Below are positions 1-7,846 of a stretch of DNA of 20,243 nucleotides, piece after piece. The position numbers and the translations under genes are program-made. Location: the NCBI GenBank assembly GCA_934754415.1, contig CAKVIS010000034.1, forward strand, positions 1 through 20,243, given 5' to 3'. The notes beneath the pieces are model-generated. The model made no database searches. It worked only from the letters and a program-made list of their open reading frames with translations, and was not told where the DNA came from. Positions within the stretch are counted from its first letter, which is position 1. Each line of letters starts with the position of its first letter. Source of the stretch: an uncultured Bulleidia sp. (GTDB lineage Bacteria; Bacillota_I; Bacilli_A; Erysipelotrichales; Erysipelotrichaceae).

Positions 1-1
1 G

Positions 2-103
2 TACATTCACAGAATGATACATATTCTTCTCCTTTTCCGGTATATGCTAATACCACTAGTATTATGGCATATCGCCTATACCAAAAAAGTGCCAGAAAAG
101 TAA
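2..103 (+). CDS. Possible 3' end of a membrane protein gene (partial)
   Basis: The window opens inside something I cannot identify. Reading frame 2 gives 33 residues ending at a TAA at 101-103. They form a hydrophobic stretch (HILLLFRYMLIPLVLWHIAY) followed by a charged tail (TKKVPEK), which looks like a last transmembrane helix with a cytoplasmic end. Frame 1 is also open, to a TAA at 160-162, and would give 53 residues of less protein-like composition that stop just before the hairpin at 166. Only one frame can be real and the window is too short to decide. No family is recognisable in either. Confidence 0.25.
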   Translation, partial: YIHRMIHILLLFRYMLIPLVLWHIAYTKKVPEK

Positions 104-165
104 TTCATCTCACCACTTATGCCGTGCATTGCAGTGGGAGTATTCTCGTTTGTTCAAGATAAAAT

Positions 166-203
166 TACAGCCCGTTATTATTAACGGGCTGTAGTTCTTT
201 TTA
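166..203. terminator. Bidirectional intrinsic terminator
   Basis: A perfect 12-bp stem (arms 166-177 and 182-193) closes a 4-base loop. A T-rich run follows on the plus strand (194-202) and an A/T-rich run follows on the minus strand (ATTTTAT, 159-165). It lies between whatever ends near the left edge and the convergent M28 peptidase gene, whose stop codon is at 201-203. It can therefore end transcription from both sides. Confidence 0.85.
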
Positions 204-1460
204 ATAAAGACCAAATTTTTTCTTTGTATCTTCTTTTGTTTTTGTAATATCTTCTGGAATTTCAGATGGAATTGGATTGATGACAGCGTTTACCACATCA
301 CTGGCAAATGCACAGCAGAAGTTGACGATGGTTTCCAGTTCATCCTTATCCATGACATCCATAGTGTCTCTTCTGGAATGGATTTCTGCACCACCTCGAG
401 GAGAGTCTGTTCCAAAGGACATGGCAGGGACATCATTGAGGGCGAAACTTGTGCAGTCACTTGGCATGTATCCCATTTTGGAATCAAAGTGAATACCGTG
501 GAGCTTTCCTTTAAATGCAGCATAATCAATGATACCTTTATCACAGGAGCCGAAGACCATGTTTTTAGCCATCAATACACCTGTCATATCAAAGTTGATG
601 TTCAGAATAATGTTTTTTAATTCTTCTGTGTGCTGTTTGCAATATGCCCAGGAACCCATCAGACCGATTTCTTCACTGCCACACCATACAAATCTGACAG
701 TTCTTTTTGGTGGATTTTCTGCAAAGTAATGACAGATTTCCATGATGGTTACAGAACCACTGCCATTATCCCAGGCACCTTGTGAGAATTCTACAGAATC
801 ATAATGTGCGGAGAATACAACCACTTCCTCTGGTTTCTCGTAGCCTTTGATTTCAGCAACGACATTGCGGGATTCTCCTTTGGTATCACTGTTTTGTCTT
901 AATACCATTTTGATGGTTTCCGGGTTTTCCTGCAGTAATTTTTTTGCTGTATTCAGATTCATCATGACACCAGGGAAATTGCTGGTGTCATCTTTTGCAG
1001 GACGTGTGAATCTGTGAGGAACCTGTGTCTGCATGATTTCATCATCATAGTATCCACCCCATGTGACAATGTATCCAAGAGCACCTCTGTCTATAAGTTT
1101 CTTGCGAAGATCCTGAGTCATACTGCCTGTCGTCATGACAATTTTACCCTGAACATTACCAATGTACTCGTCTTCACCATTATAGATGTACTGGAATGGT
1201 GCTTCTATTCCTTCTTCAGGTGTCTGACCAGATCTTCCCTGGCCTGTGCAATAAATATTTTTTTCAACAGGGGAGGTAAGTGTGAGGGATACTTCTGTAA
1301 CTTCGGGAGCAGGAATCTCAAAGGATTCAATGTGGGCTTCCACACCCATTGCCTGACACTCTTTGACAAGTAAGTGTGCTGCTTCCAGTTCCTTGTCTGT
1401 GCCGCTGACTCTTTCGAAGGCAAGCTTCTTCAGCGTTTCATAAGCTCTGTATTTTTCCAT
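201..1460 (-). CDS. M28-family zinc peptidase (aminopeptidase type)
   Basis: This is a 419-residue metallopeptidase that probably removes N-terminal residues from peptides. The two-zinc set typical of M28 is visible: His219 and Asp221 (AHYDS), Asp231 (WDNGSG), Glu263-Glu264 (GSEEIG), Asp291 (NFDMTG) and a C-terminal His361 (EIHSRRD). Residues of about 85-200 form an insert before the catalytic core, resembling the protease-associated domains of larger M28 enzymes. No signal peptide is present, so it should be cytosolic. I chose the ATG at 1458-1460 because an AGGAG site sits 7 bases upstream (1468-1472). An in-frame ATG 30 codons further out would lie upstream of the promoter. It has its own promoter and follows the terminator of the S10 gene. 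The exact substrate is not predictable. Confidence 0.9.
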   Translation of the reverse strand: MEKYRAYETLKKLAFERVSGTDKELEAAHLLVKECQAMGVEAHIESFEIPAPEVTEVSLTLTSPVEKNIYCTGQGRSGQTPEEGIEAPFQYIYNGEDEYIGNVQGKIVMTTGSMTQDLRKKLIDRGALGYIVTWGGYYDDEIMQTQVPHRFTRPAKDDTSNFPGVMMNLNTAKKLLQENPETIKMVLRQNSDTKGESRNVVAEIKGYEKPEEVVVFSAHYDSVEFSQGAWDNGSGSVTIMEICHYFAENPPKRTVRFVWCGSEEIGLMGSWAYCKQHTEELKNIILNINFDMTGVLMAKNMVFGSCDKGIIDYAAFKGKLHGIHFDSKMGYMPSDCTSFALNDVPAMSFGTDSPRGGAEIHSRRDTMDVMDKDELETIVNFCCAFASDVVNAVINPIPSEIPEDITKTKEDTKKKFGLY

Positions 1461-1487
1461 ATTTTTTCTCCTGTATTCTTTGCAAGC

Positions 1488-1516
1488 ATTATACGTCGGA
1501 CAGAGAATACAGACAA
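1488..1516 (-). promoter_or_regulatory. Sigma-A-type promoter of the M28 peptidase gene
   Basis: Read on the minus strand, a -35 TTGTCT (1511-1516) and a perfect -10 TATAAT (1488-1493) are separated by exactly 17 bases. Transcription should start near 1481, giving a leader of about 20 bases that contains the AGGAG site. This places the M28 gene in a separate unit from the upstream pepT-S10 pair. Confidence 0.8.
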
Positions 1517-1529
1517 GATGGGTAAAGAA

Positions 1530-1551
1530 AATGCCGGATTTCCCCGGCATT
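1530..1551 (-). terminator. Intrinsic terminator of the pepT-S10 unit
   Basis: An 8-bp GC-rich stem (AATGCCGG at 1530-1537, CCGGCATT at 1544-1551) has a 6-base loop. On the minus strand it is followed by TTTCTTTA (1522-1529). It begins 5 bases after the S10 stop codon. The T tract is interrupted, so some read-through into the M28 gene is possible. Confidence 0.75.
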
Positions 1552-1555
1552 GTGA

Positions 1556-3010
1556 TTATTTAGATGGATCTTTTCCCTGGATAAAGGAGCGGATATCTGC
1601 ACATAATTCATGAATGTTTTCTTCACCGATGTAAATCATATGACCGCTCTTATATCCTTTCCAGCACACTCTGTCTTTTGGTAAGCCGGCATGATCCAGT
1701 GTATGCCATACATAACCAAATTCTGTACATAGATCGAACCATCCATTGGCAAAGAAGGTGCGCATTCCCGGACGACGTGTCATGGCATTACGTAACTGTT
1801 CTGCAGTTGTACCGTGTGGAGCGTCCTTATCCCAGTTTTTATAAAAGTTGGTTAAGGCAATGTAGTTTCTGTCCAGTTTTACATTGAGTCTTGGTAACAG
1901 ATCTCCTGTTAAAGCAGCATAGAAGTAAGTATCATATCTGTCGGCTGTAGCGTCATCCCAGAGTCCTTTTTTGATTTCATCCATTTCAGGTTCCAGTAAA
2001 GGTCGTGTCATACGTCCGTCATAACGGGAAACGCCTTTGCCTTGTGGTTTTAATACTTCCTGTCTGAAATCATCGTCATCAATCTTTAAACCATGGCGAA
2101 TCAGATATTCTCTGCTTACACCTGTATAGTAAGTGACCTTTTCAAGAATATGTTCTTTTTCCTCTTCGGAAATAGCTTCACCCTTGTAGAGAGCCAGTAC
2201 ATAATCCTTATCGGCAAATGCCTTTGCTTCGGCTACGAATTCTTCTACAGACTGGTTTGTTGGATGATTGTGGAACCAGTTAACACCTGCATAGGTAGGG
2301 AACCCGATAACACTTGTTTCAACAGGAATATTTTCACCGAAATATTTACCTACTGTAACCGTATTGCCAATCATGACGATACCATCAAAGCTGATGCCAT
2401 AGACTCTTTCTTTTCCTTCAGTTGCGGCAATGCCTGCAGCTGTGGCACTACGTGTACATCCATAGCTTTCTCCTACAAGATACTTAGGAGAAAGACCTCT
2501 GTTATATCTTCTGCACCAGGATTCGATGAAATTTAATAAAGCTTCGGCATCCTGTTCAATACCTAAAAACTGTTTCTTGCTTTCTTCGCTTTCATCAATC
2601 AACACACCATATCCTGTACCTACAGGATCAATCAGAACAAGGTCTGCAATATCCAGCAGACAGTCAGGGTTATCAATGACGTCGTATGGACCAAAAGCAG
2701 TAGGTCTGTCAGGTTCTCCATAGGCAATTCTTCTTGTGCCCAGAAAACCTGTATGTACATACATACTGGAACTTCCAGGTCCACCATTATATCCGAAGAT
2801 AACAGGTCTGTTTCTTGTGTCTTCCACACCATCTTTGAAGTAAGAATAGGAGAAGATGGAAGCTAAAGGTTTTCCTTCAGGAGAATAGAAGACATTGTCT
2901 TCAGAGACTGTGTGGTAAGAAACTTCTTCGCCATGAAGTGTGATCTTACCCTGAGATTCGAAGCGTGCAGGTTTGAAATCGTCTGCTTTAAAGTTTTCTG
3001 TTTTGTACAT
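1556..3010 (-). CDS. Serine carboxypeptidase, S10 family (cytosolic)
   Basis: This 484-residue alpha/beta-hydrolase peptidase probably trims C-terminal residues from peptides. The S10 hallmarks are in order: the oxyanion-hole motif NGGPGSSS (residues 75-82), nucleophile Ser182 in GESYG, Asp426 in NGWFDLCTE, and His457 in KSGHMIY. Length is normal for the family. There is no signal peptide, although S10 enzymes are usually secreted or lysosomal, so this one should act inside the cell. The start ATG (3008-3010) has an AAAGG site about 10 bases upstream. The gene begins 23 bases after pepT with no terminator or clear promoter between, so the two are probably one transcript. The shared direction with PepT and M28 supports a role in peptide catabolism. 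Confidence 0.9.
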   Translation of the reverse strand: MYKTENFKADDFKPARFESQGKITLHGEEVSYHTVSEDNVFYSPEGKPLASIFSYSYFKDGVEDTRNRPVIFGYNGGPGSSSMYVHTGFLGTRRIAYGEPDRPTAFGPYDVIDNPDCLLDIADLVLIDPVGTGYGVLIDESEESKKQFLGIEQDAEALLNFIESWCRRYNRGLSPKYLVGESYGCTRSATAAGIAATEGKERVYGISFDGIVMIGNTVTVGKYFGENIPVETSVIGFPTYAGVNWFHNHPTNQSVEEFVAEAKAFADKDYVLALYKGEAISEEEKEHILEKVTYYTGVSREYLIRHGLKIDDDDFRQEVLKPQGKGVSRYDGRMTRPLLEPEMDEIKKGLWDDATADRYDTYFYAALTGDLLPRLNVKLDRNYIALTNFYKNWDKDAPHGTTAEQLRNAMTRRPGMRTFFANGWFDLCTEFGYVWHTLDHAGLPKDRVCWKGYKSGHMIYIGEENIHELCADIRSFIQGKDPSK

Positions 3011-3033
3011 GTGTTCTTGTCCTTTCTATCATA

Positions 3034-4275
3034 TTATTCAGCATGTGCATAGATATCGATGAGGTTTAAAAGTATTTCCACGTTTTTCTCCATAGATTGA
3101 ATGGGTACGTATTCGAATCTTCCGTGAGCATTTTCATATCCTGCGGACAGGTTCGGACATGGCAATCCTCTGTGACTTAAGGCGGAACCGTCTGTTCCTC
3201 CTCTGAATGCAAGACATTTTGGTTCTACACCGGCTTTTTCAATAGCCTGTACAAGATAAGGAATCATAAATGGAACAGTATCGATGACTTCCTTCAGATT
3301 CTTGTACTGAATCTTTAAGTCCATGGTGACAGTACCTTCACCATATTCTTTATTCAGCATATCCACAATAGTCTGTAGGGTTTTGTTGCGTATTTCAAAT
3401 TGCAGGGCATCATGGTCTCTGACAATGATTTCCAGAGTGACGTGTTCACAATTGCCGTTGAAGCTGACATTGTGGTAGAAACCTTCTCTTTCTTCTGTAT
3501 ACTGCGGTTTTTCCAGCTTTGGAAGATAATTCAGAAAGGTATTACCGATATCCACCGCATTTTTCATGATGCCTTTGGCAGTGCCGGTATGTACGGAGCG
3601 GCCGTGGATTTCAATAGTAGCCATGGAGGCGTTGAAGGTTTCATCTTCGTAATATCCAAGATAGTCCCCATCTAATGTATAGGCAATTGGAGTTCTGAAT
3701 CTTTTTAGATCCAGGTTTCTTGCAAGACCTCCTACTTCTTCATCTGGTGTGAATCCCACCGCAATCAGGTTATGCTTGATTTCAGGATGTTTTACAAGAT
3801 ATTCCAGTAAAGTCATGACAGCAGCTATACTTGCTTTATCATCTCCACCTAATAAAGTGGTGCCGTCTGTCAGCACAAGATCCTGTCCAACATAATTCTT
3901 TAAATTAGGGAAGTCTTCCACTTTCATGACAATATTTTTGTCTTTGTTTAAAAGGATATCAGATCCATCGTAGTTTTCCAGTACCCATGGCTTTACATTT
4001 TCCCCACTGGCATCAGGAGCGGTATCCATGTGTGTGACAAAGCCAATGGCTTTACCGCTGTCTGTGTTAGCTTCCAGAAACCCATAGACTACACAGTTTT
4101 CTGTATCGTAGTATGTGCTGTCTACCCCTATAGTCTGCAGTTCTTCATAAAGGACTTGGGCTAAATCATGCTGGTGCATGGTTGTAGGAGTAGTAGAGCT
4201 GTGAAATGTGGATTCTGTATTGATTTTGGCATATTGAATCAATCTTTGTTTTACCTGCTCGTAGAATTCCGTCAT
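3034..4275 (-). CDS. pepT: Peptidase T (tripeptide aminopeptidase, M20B)
   Basis: This 413-residue cytosolic di-zinc exopeptidase splits the N-terminal residue from tripeptides. PepT landmarks are all present: His82 and Asp84 (VTHMDTAPD), Asp145 in LLGGDDKAS, Glu179-Glu180 (TPDEEVGG), Asp202 (LDGDYLG) and His384 (ENAHGRFE). The FRGGTDGSALS motif (residues 357-367) and the dimerisation lid between about 210 and 320 also fit. Length is close to the roughly 408 residues of the classic enzyme. An AAAGGA ribosome site (4286-4291) lies 10 bases before the ATG. It leads a probable two-gene transcript with the S10 carboxypeptidase and is divergent from the HAD phosphatase gene. Assignment is strong because both the metal ligands and the subfamily motifs match. 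Confidence 0.96.
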   Translation of the reverse strand: MTEFYEQVKQRLIQYAKINTESTFHSSTTPTTMHQHDLAQVLYEELQTIGVDSTYYDTENCVVYGFLEANTDSGKAIGFVTHMDTAPDASGENVKPWVLENYDGSDILLNKDKNIVMKVEDFPNLKNYVGQDLVLTDGTTLLGGDDKASIAAVMTLLEYLVKHPEIKHNLIAVGFTPDEEVGGLARNLDLKRFRTPIAYTLDGDYLGYYEDETFNASMATIEIHGRSVHTGTAKGIMKNAVDIGNTFLNYLPKLEKPQYTEEREGFYHNVSFNGNCEHVTLEIIVRDHDALQFEIRNKTLQTIVDMLNKEYGEGTVTMDLKIQYKNLKEVIDTVPFMIPYLVQAIEKAGVEPKCLAFRGGTDGSALSHRGLPCPNLSAGYENAHGRFEYVPIQSMEKNVEILLNLIDIYAHAE

Positions 4276-4299
4276 TTTGTTTCATTCCTTTCACGACCT

Positions 4300-4329
4300 T
4301 TGCAACATTATAACATCTTTTGTTACAAT
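4300..4329 (+). promoter_or_regulatory. Promoter of the HAD phosphatase gene
   Basis: The -35 TTGCAA (4300-4305) and -10 TACAAT (4324-4329) are separated by 18 bases, with TG one base before the -10. Transcription should start near 4336, only about 12 bases before the ATG at 4348, so the leader holds little more than the GAGGTG ribosome site. Confidence 0.7.
4307..4315 (-). promoter_or_regulatory. Extended -10 promoter of pepT
   Basis: On the minus strand the sequence reads TG-T-TATAAT, an extended -10 element with a perfect hexamer at 4307-4312. The hexamer 17 bases upstream (AATCCG) is a poor -35, which an extended -10 can tolerate. Transcription would start near 4300, leaving a leader of about 25 bases. 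The element lies inside the spacer of the oppositely directed HAD promoter. Confidence 0.7.
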
Positions 4330-4347
4330 CGGATTGTGAGGTGACCT

Positions 4348-5163
4348 ATGGGAAAAATTTTATTTGTGGATGTGGATGGCACATTGTGTTCTCCTGTAAA
4401 AAATGAACCACCTGAATCAGCCAAACAGGCAATCAGACAGGCAAGAAAGAACGGGCATAAGGTATATATCTGCACAGGAAGAAGTCTGGCAGAGATTTAT
4501 CCGGATATTCTGGAAATTGGCCTGGATGGTATCATTGGTGGTAATGGCTGTTATGTAGAGCACGAAGGTAAGATTATTTATCATAAAGTATTGTCTTTGG
4601 AGCAGTGCACACGTGTGGTGGACTGGTGCAAACAGCATAACCATGAATTCTATCTGGAATGTAATTCAGGACTGTATCCTTCAGAAGGATACAGACAATG
4701 TGTTGCAGACAGATACAGAGCGCAATATGGTAAGGAGATCAGTTATGGAAAGTTCTTTGATGAAATGATCTATCATCAGTCTCCGTACAGAGATGATGTG
4801 AACAAGATTTCCTTTATGCTGGACAAGTGGCAGGATTATCTGGATGCACAGAAAGAATTTGAAGATATGTTTGTCGGTTTCTGGGGTGGAGAAGCAGGAA
4901 AAGCTACTTATGGGGATACTTCACCAAAAGGTGTCAATAAACTTGCGGCTATTGAGTTCTTATTAGAGTATCTCCATGAAGATAAAGCGAATACTATCAG
5001 TTTCGGAGATGCCTCTGTAGATCTTCCAATGTTTGAAATCACAGGCTATTCCGTAGCTATGGGAGATGGAGAGGAAGTCGCAAGAAAAGCTGCAGATTAT
5101 GTTACAGCAGCTACAGATGATGATGGTCTTGCAAAAGCCTTTGAATACTTAAAACTGATTTAA
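4348..5163 (+). CDS. Cof-type HAD-family phosphatase
   Basis: This 271-residue haloacid-dehalogenase-type hydrolase probably dephosphorylates a small sugar phosphate, nucleotide or cofactor phosphate in the cytosol. Motif I is DVDGT, with nucleophile Asp8 and acid/base Asp10. Motif II is CTGRS (42-46), motif III is probably Lys194 (SPKGVNK), and motif IV is FGDASVD with Asp221 and Asp225. The large insert between about 85 and 190 is a type-IIB cap, as in Cof/YkrA/YwpJ proteins. Motif IV differs from the common GDGxND: the Asn position holds Val, although both acidic residues remain. The gene starts after a GAGGTG site and ends at a terminator, so it is monocistronic. The substrate is not predictable from sequence. 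Confidence 0.9.
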   Translation: MGKILFVDVDGTLCSPVKNEPPESAKQAIRQARKNGHKVYICTGRSLAEIYPDILEIGLDGIIGGNGCYVEHEGKIIYHKVLSLEQCTRVVDWCKQHNHEFYLECNSGLYPSEGYRQCVADRYRAQYGKEISYGKFFDEMIYHQSPYRDDVNKISFMLDKWQDYLDAQKEFEDMFVGFWGGEAGKATYGDTSPKGVNKLAAIEFLLEYLHEDKANTISFGDASVDLPMFEITGYSVAMGDGEEVARKAADYVTAATDDDGLAKAFEYLKLI

Positions 5164-5170
5164 CGATTGT

Positions 5171-5195
5171 AAAGTCCTTGTATGAGGACTTTTTT
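5171..5195 (+). terminator. Intrinsic terminator after the HAD gene
   Basis: An 8-bp stem (AAAGTCCT at 5171-5178, AGGACTTT at 5185-5192) encloses a 6-base loop and continues into a T run (5190-5195). It lies 7 bases after the HAD stop codon. Confidence 0.9.
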
Positions 5196-5279
5196 AGTTT
5201 GAAAAATGAAACAGAATCATTTTCTTTCTTTATTAAAGAAATATTTTCTGAAAAAAGAGAAAATAAGTATGCCTTGTCA

Positions 5280-5307
5280 TTGACAATCCGTGTTGTGTGC
5301 GTAATCT
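5280..5307 (+). promoter_or_regulatory. Possible promoter of azlCD
   Basis: A perfect -35 TTGACA (5280-5285) is followed after 16 bases by a weak -10 (TAATCT, 5302-5307). It is the best candidate in the 190-base gap between the HAD terminator and azlC. The poor -10 makes the assignment tentative. The leader would be about 40 bases and holds a small GAAGAGGAATTCTTC palindrome (5322-5336). Confidence 0.4.
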
Positions 5308-5352
5308 TTAAACTCATACGGAAGAAGAGGAATTCTTCTGAATGAGGTCGGT

Positions 5353-6033
5353 ATGTATACATTCAAGAAAGCTTTTATAACAACTTTACCTGTAATGGTG
5401 GGATATATTGTTTTAGGTATGGGATTTGGTATTGTGGCACATGATGCAGGTCTTGGCACAGGTATGATTTTAGCCATGTCCTTATGTATTTATGCAGGAT
5501 CCATGCAATATGCAGGGGTTTCTTTGGTTACTGCGCAGGCAGGTATGCTAACTACAGTGTTTATGACACTTTTAGTCAATGCCAGACATATGTTTTATGG
5601 TATTGCCATGCTGGATAAATATAAGGACACAAAGCCGTACAGGCCATATCTTATTTTCTCTTTGACGGATGAAACGTACTCTTTAGTGTGTGATGGAAAT
5701 GTGCCTGAAGGATGCCAGGCGGGGAAATACTATTTTTTTGTGTCTGCTCTGGATCAGTTTTACTGGGTTCTTGGAACTCTTGCAGGCACAATCTTCATTT
5801 CATTTGTGAACGTGGATACGACAGGTATTGATTTTTCCATGACAGCTTTGTTCTTAGTGACAGTGGTAAACCAGGTGAAGCACAGTCCAACTGCTTTTCC
5901 TTCTGTTGTTGGAGCAGTGGTGACTGTATTGTGCCTGATGATATTTGGAACCGGAGTGTTTCTGATTCCGTCCATGATAGGAATTATTGCAGTTCTTTTA
6001 GTATGCAGAAAGAAGGTGGAAACGCATGTATAG
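5353..6033 (+). CDS. azlC: AzlC-family branched-chain amino-acid exporter, large subunit
   Basis: This 226-residue integral membrane protein is the larger subunit of the two-component AzlCD exporter, which in other bacteria expels branched-chain amino acids and toxic analogues. It has the AzlC start pattern (a short basic segment, then LPVMVGYIVLGMGFGI), the signature NARHMFYG (residues 76-83) in the second third, and about six hydrophobic segments. A charged loop (DKYKDTKPYRPY) follows the signature. Length fits the family. The ATG at 5353 has a GAGGT site close upstream (5344-5348). The coding end overlaps azlD by 8 bases, the usual arrangement. The nearby peptidase genes suggest, by inference only, that it relieves amino-acid excess during peptide growth. 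Confidence 0.93.
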   Translation: MYTFKKAFITTLPVMVGYIVLGMGFGIVAHDAGLGTGMILAMSLCIYAGSMQYAGVSLVTAQAGMLTTVFMTLLVNARHMFYGIAMLDKYKDTKPYRPYLIFSLTDETYSLVCDGNVPEGCQAGKYYFFVSALDQFYWVLGTLAGTIFISFVNVDTTGIDFSMTALFLVTVVNQVKHSPTAFPSVVGAVVTVLCLMIFGTGVFLIPSMIGIIAVLLVCRKKVETHV

Positions 6034-6343
6034 TGTTGTGCTGATTGTGATTATGAGTGTTGTGACTTTGTGTATCAGAGCGTTTCCTTTTCTTGTGTTT
6101 AACGGAAAGCAGGCATTGCCTTCAGCACTGGAATATTTACAGAAGGTATTACCTATGGCTTCCATGACCATGCTGGTGGTGTACTGTTTGAAAAGTGTAC
6201 AGCTATTCTCTTATCCTTATGGTATTCCTGAAGCTGTTTCCTGTATTGTGATTGTTGTTTTGCAATGGTGGAAAGAGAATACGATTCTTTCTATTCTTGC
6301 TGGAACATTTCTTTACATGTTTCTGGTGCAGTGTCTTTTTTAA
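6026..6343 (+). CDS. azlD: AzlD-family small subunit of the amino-acid exporter
   Basis: This 105-residue membrane protein has three to four hydrophobic segments and is the small partner of AzlC. The N-terminal VVTLCIRAFPFLVF matches the conserved AzlD opening (a helix with an Arg-Ala-hydrophobic-Pro-Phe turn). The central PSALEYLQKVLPMASM segment is also typical. An AAGGTGG ribosome site lies inside the end of azlC, and the start codon overlaps that gene by 8 bases, so translation of the two should be coupled. No terminator is visible after it, and the cdaA promoter follows directly, so some transcription may continue into cdaA. Confidence 0.9.
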   Translation: MYSVVLIVIMSVVTLCIRAFPFLVFNGKQALPSALEYLQKVLPMASMTMLVVYCLKSVQLFSYPYGIPEAVSCIVIVVLQWWKENTILSILAGTFLYMFLVQCLF

Positions 6344-6352
6344 AGAGTCGTA

Positions 6353-6361
6353 TGGTATAAT
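6353..6361 (+). promoter_or_regulatory. Extended -10 promoter of cdaA-cdaR
   Basis: TG-G-TATAAT gives a perfect -10 hexamer (6356-6361) with the extended TG two bases upstream. No good -35 is present at the expected distance (GTCTTT at 6333-6338). Transcription would start near 6367, giving a leader of about 28 bases before the TTG start codon. Confidence 0.65.
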
Positions 6362-6394
6362 ACAGACAGACTGTGTGGAAGGAGGAGATCTCAC

Positions 6395-7846
6395 TTGCCA
6401 ATTTTAAATTTTACATGGACGCTGGACAATGTTCTTAAGCTGATTCTTTCATTAGCCGACATCTTTATTGTGTGGTTCATTATATATTATGTGTTGCGTA
6501 TTGTACGTAATAACTCCAGAACTGTACAAATCTTCAAGGGTATTTTATTTGTTCTGATTGTAGATGCTGTATCCAAGTTTTTGGGTTTGAAAACAGTGGA
6601 ATACTTTGCAGATATGTTTATTAACTGGGGATTTTTAGCATTGATTATTATCTTCCAGCCTGAAATACGTTCTATTCTTGAAAGAATGGGTAAGAGTAAT
6701 GTCTTCAATCGTATTGTGACACTTTCTGGAAATGAAAGAGAAAAACTTGTAGATCAGATTGTGACAGCAGTCATGTTATTGAGTAAAGATAAGACAGGGG
6801 CATTGATTTCCATCGAAAGAAGTCAGTCACTGGAAGACTATATATCTACAGGTACAAGATTAAATTCTGATGTCACAGCTGAAATTCTGACAAGTATCTT
6901 TGTGACCACAACACCATTGCATGATGGTGCTGTTATTATCCAGGGGGATAAGATTGCATGTGCAAGTGCGTATTTCCCACCGACAAATCTGGATCTTCCG
7001 GGAAGATATGGTGCTCGTCACAGAGCTGCTGTGGGTATTTCTGAAGTCAGTGATGCAGTAACGGTGGTTGTTTCAGAAGAAACAGGTAACGTTTCTATTA
7101 CAGATGCAGGACATATTTACCACGTAAATGAAAAAGAACTCAGAGATTATCTTTTAAGAGTTATCTGTGATGAGGCTACAGAAGTTACTTCTTCCAGAAA
7201 GAAACCTGCGCCTAAAAAGAAAAAGACAGCTTCTCTTAAAGAAACACTGACTTTAAAACATCAGCCGGAAAAACCTGAAGAGAAGATAGAAGAATTGGAA
7301 CATCAGGCTGAAAGTATCAAGCTTCCTCAGAATCATAAACATGATCGCCCTGTACCAAGCTATCCAAAACAGACCAGAAATCGTGTCACTCCTATGAGTG
7401 TTTCCAGACAGGAGGAACTTCCTTCTGTGAAAAAACCTGTTATTCCACAGGAAGAAACGGTATTTGTTGAAAACAGATCTTCTCAAAGACCTGTTGTAAA
7501 GGAAACTCCTGCAGTGGAAAATACAGTATATGCACGTCCTGCAGAAAAGCCTGTAAGACAAAAGGCAGCTGTTACAAAACAGCCTGAAGTCAAGGCGGAA
7601 CCTGCACAGAGAATGACCAGTGAACAGGTGGCTGCCGCAAGAAGAGCTACTGTGGCAAAGTTGAAACATAATGCTTCTCAGGCGGTTACACAGGTGGAAG
7701 ATGTCGGACTGAGTGAAGAAGAAAAGAAGTTTGATACTACAAAAATAGATATTTCCAAAGTTGTAGGGTTTGATTCGGAATTAGATAAAGCATTTGATAT
7801 GCTTGAAGACTTACCTTCAAAGAAAAAGACTGGAGGTGACAAGTAA
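6395..7846 (+). CDS. cdaA: Diadenylate cyclase CdaA with a long C-terminal extension
   Basis: This membrane enzyme makes cyclic di-AMP from two ATP. Three hydrophobic segments (about residues 15-37, 47-64 and 74-90) precede the cyclase domain (about 100-260). The catalytic DGA motif (177-179) and the RHR motif (208-210, in GARHRAA) are intact. Family members are usually near 270-280 residues. This one has 483, because about 215 residues rich in Lys, Pro, Glu and Gln are added after the cyclase domain, ending in a short acidic-hydrophobic segment (around FDSELDKAFDMLEDL). The start is a TTG: no ATG occurs in frame before residue 74, and an AAGGAGG site (6379-6385) lies 9 bases upstream. The TAA stop overlaps the ATG of cdaR. 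The cyclase call is firm; the tail's function is unknown. Confidence 0.95.
   Translation: MPILNFTWTLDNVLKLILSLADIFIVWFIIYYVLRIVRNNSRTVQIFKGILFVLIVDAVSKFLGLKTVEYFADMFINWGFLALIIIFQPEIRSILERMGKSNVFNRIVTLSGNEREKLVDQIVTAVMLLSKDKTGALISIERSQSLEDYISTGTRLNSDVTAEILTSIFVTTTPLHDGAVIIQGDKIACASAYFPPTNLDLPGRYGARHRAAVGISEVSDAVTVVVSEETGNVSITDAGHIYHVNEKELRDYLLRVICDEATEVTSSRKKPAPKKKKTASLKETLTLKHQPEKPEEKIEELEHQAESIKLPQNHKHDRPVPSYPKQTRNRVTPMSVSRQEELPSVKKPVIPQEETVFVENRSSQRPVVKETPAVENTVYARPAEKPVRQKAAVTKQPEVKAEPAQRMTSEQVAAARRATVAKLKHNASQAVTQVEDVGLSEEEKKFDTTKIDISKVVGFDSELDKAFDMLEDLPSKKKTGGDK

Noticed and set aside
2093..2536. A 147-codon plus-strand open frame inside the S10 carboxypeptidase gene
   Set aside because: The sense-strand gene carries a complete catalytic triad. 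The opposite frame has Cys/Phe-rich composition and no motif.
7253..7669. A 138-codon open frame on the minus strand, opposite the tail of cdaA
   Set aside because: The translation is rich in Cys, Phe, Ser and Arg with no recognisable domain, as expected opposite Lys/Glu/Gln-rich codons. It has no convincing ribosome site, and the cdaA frame is well supported.
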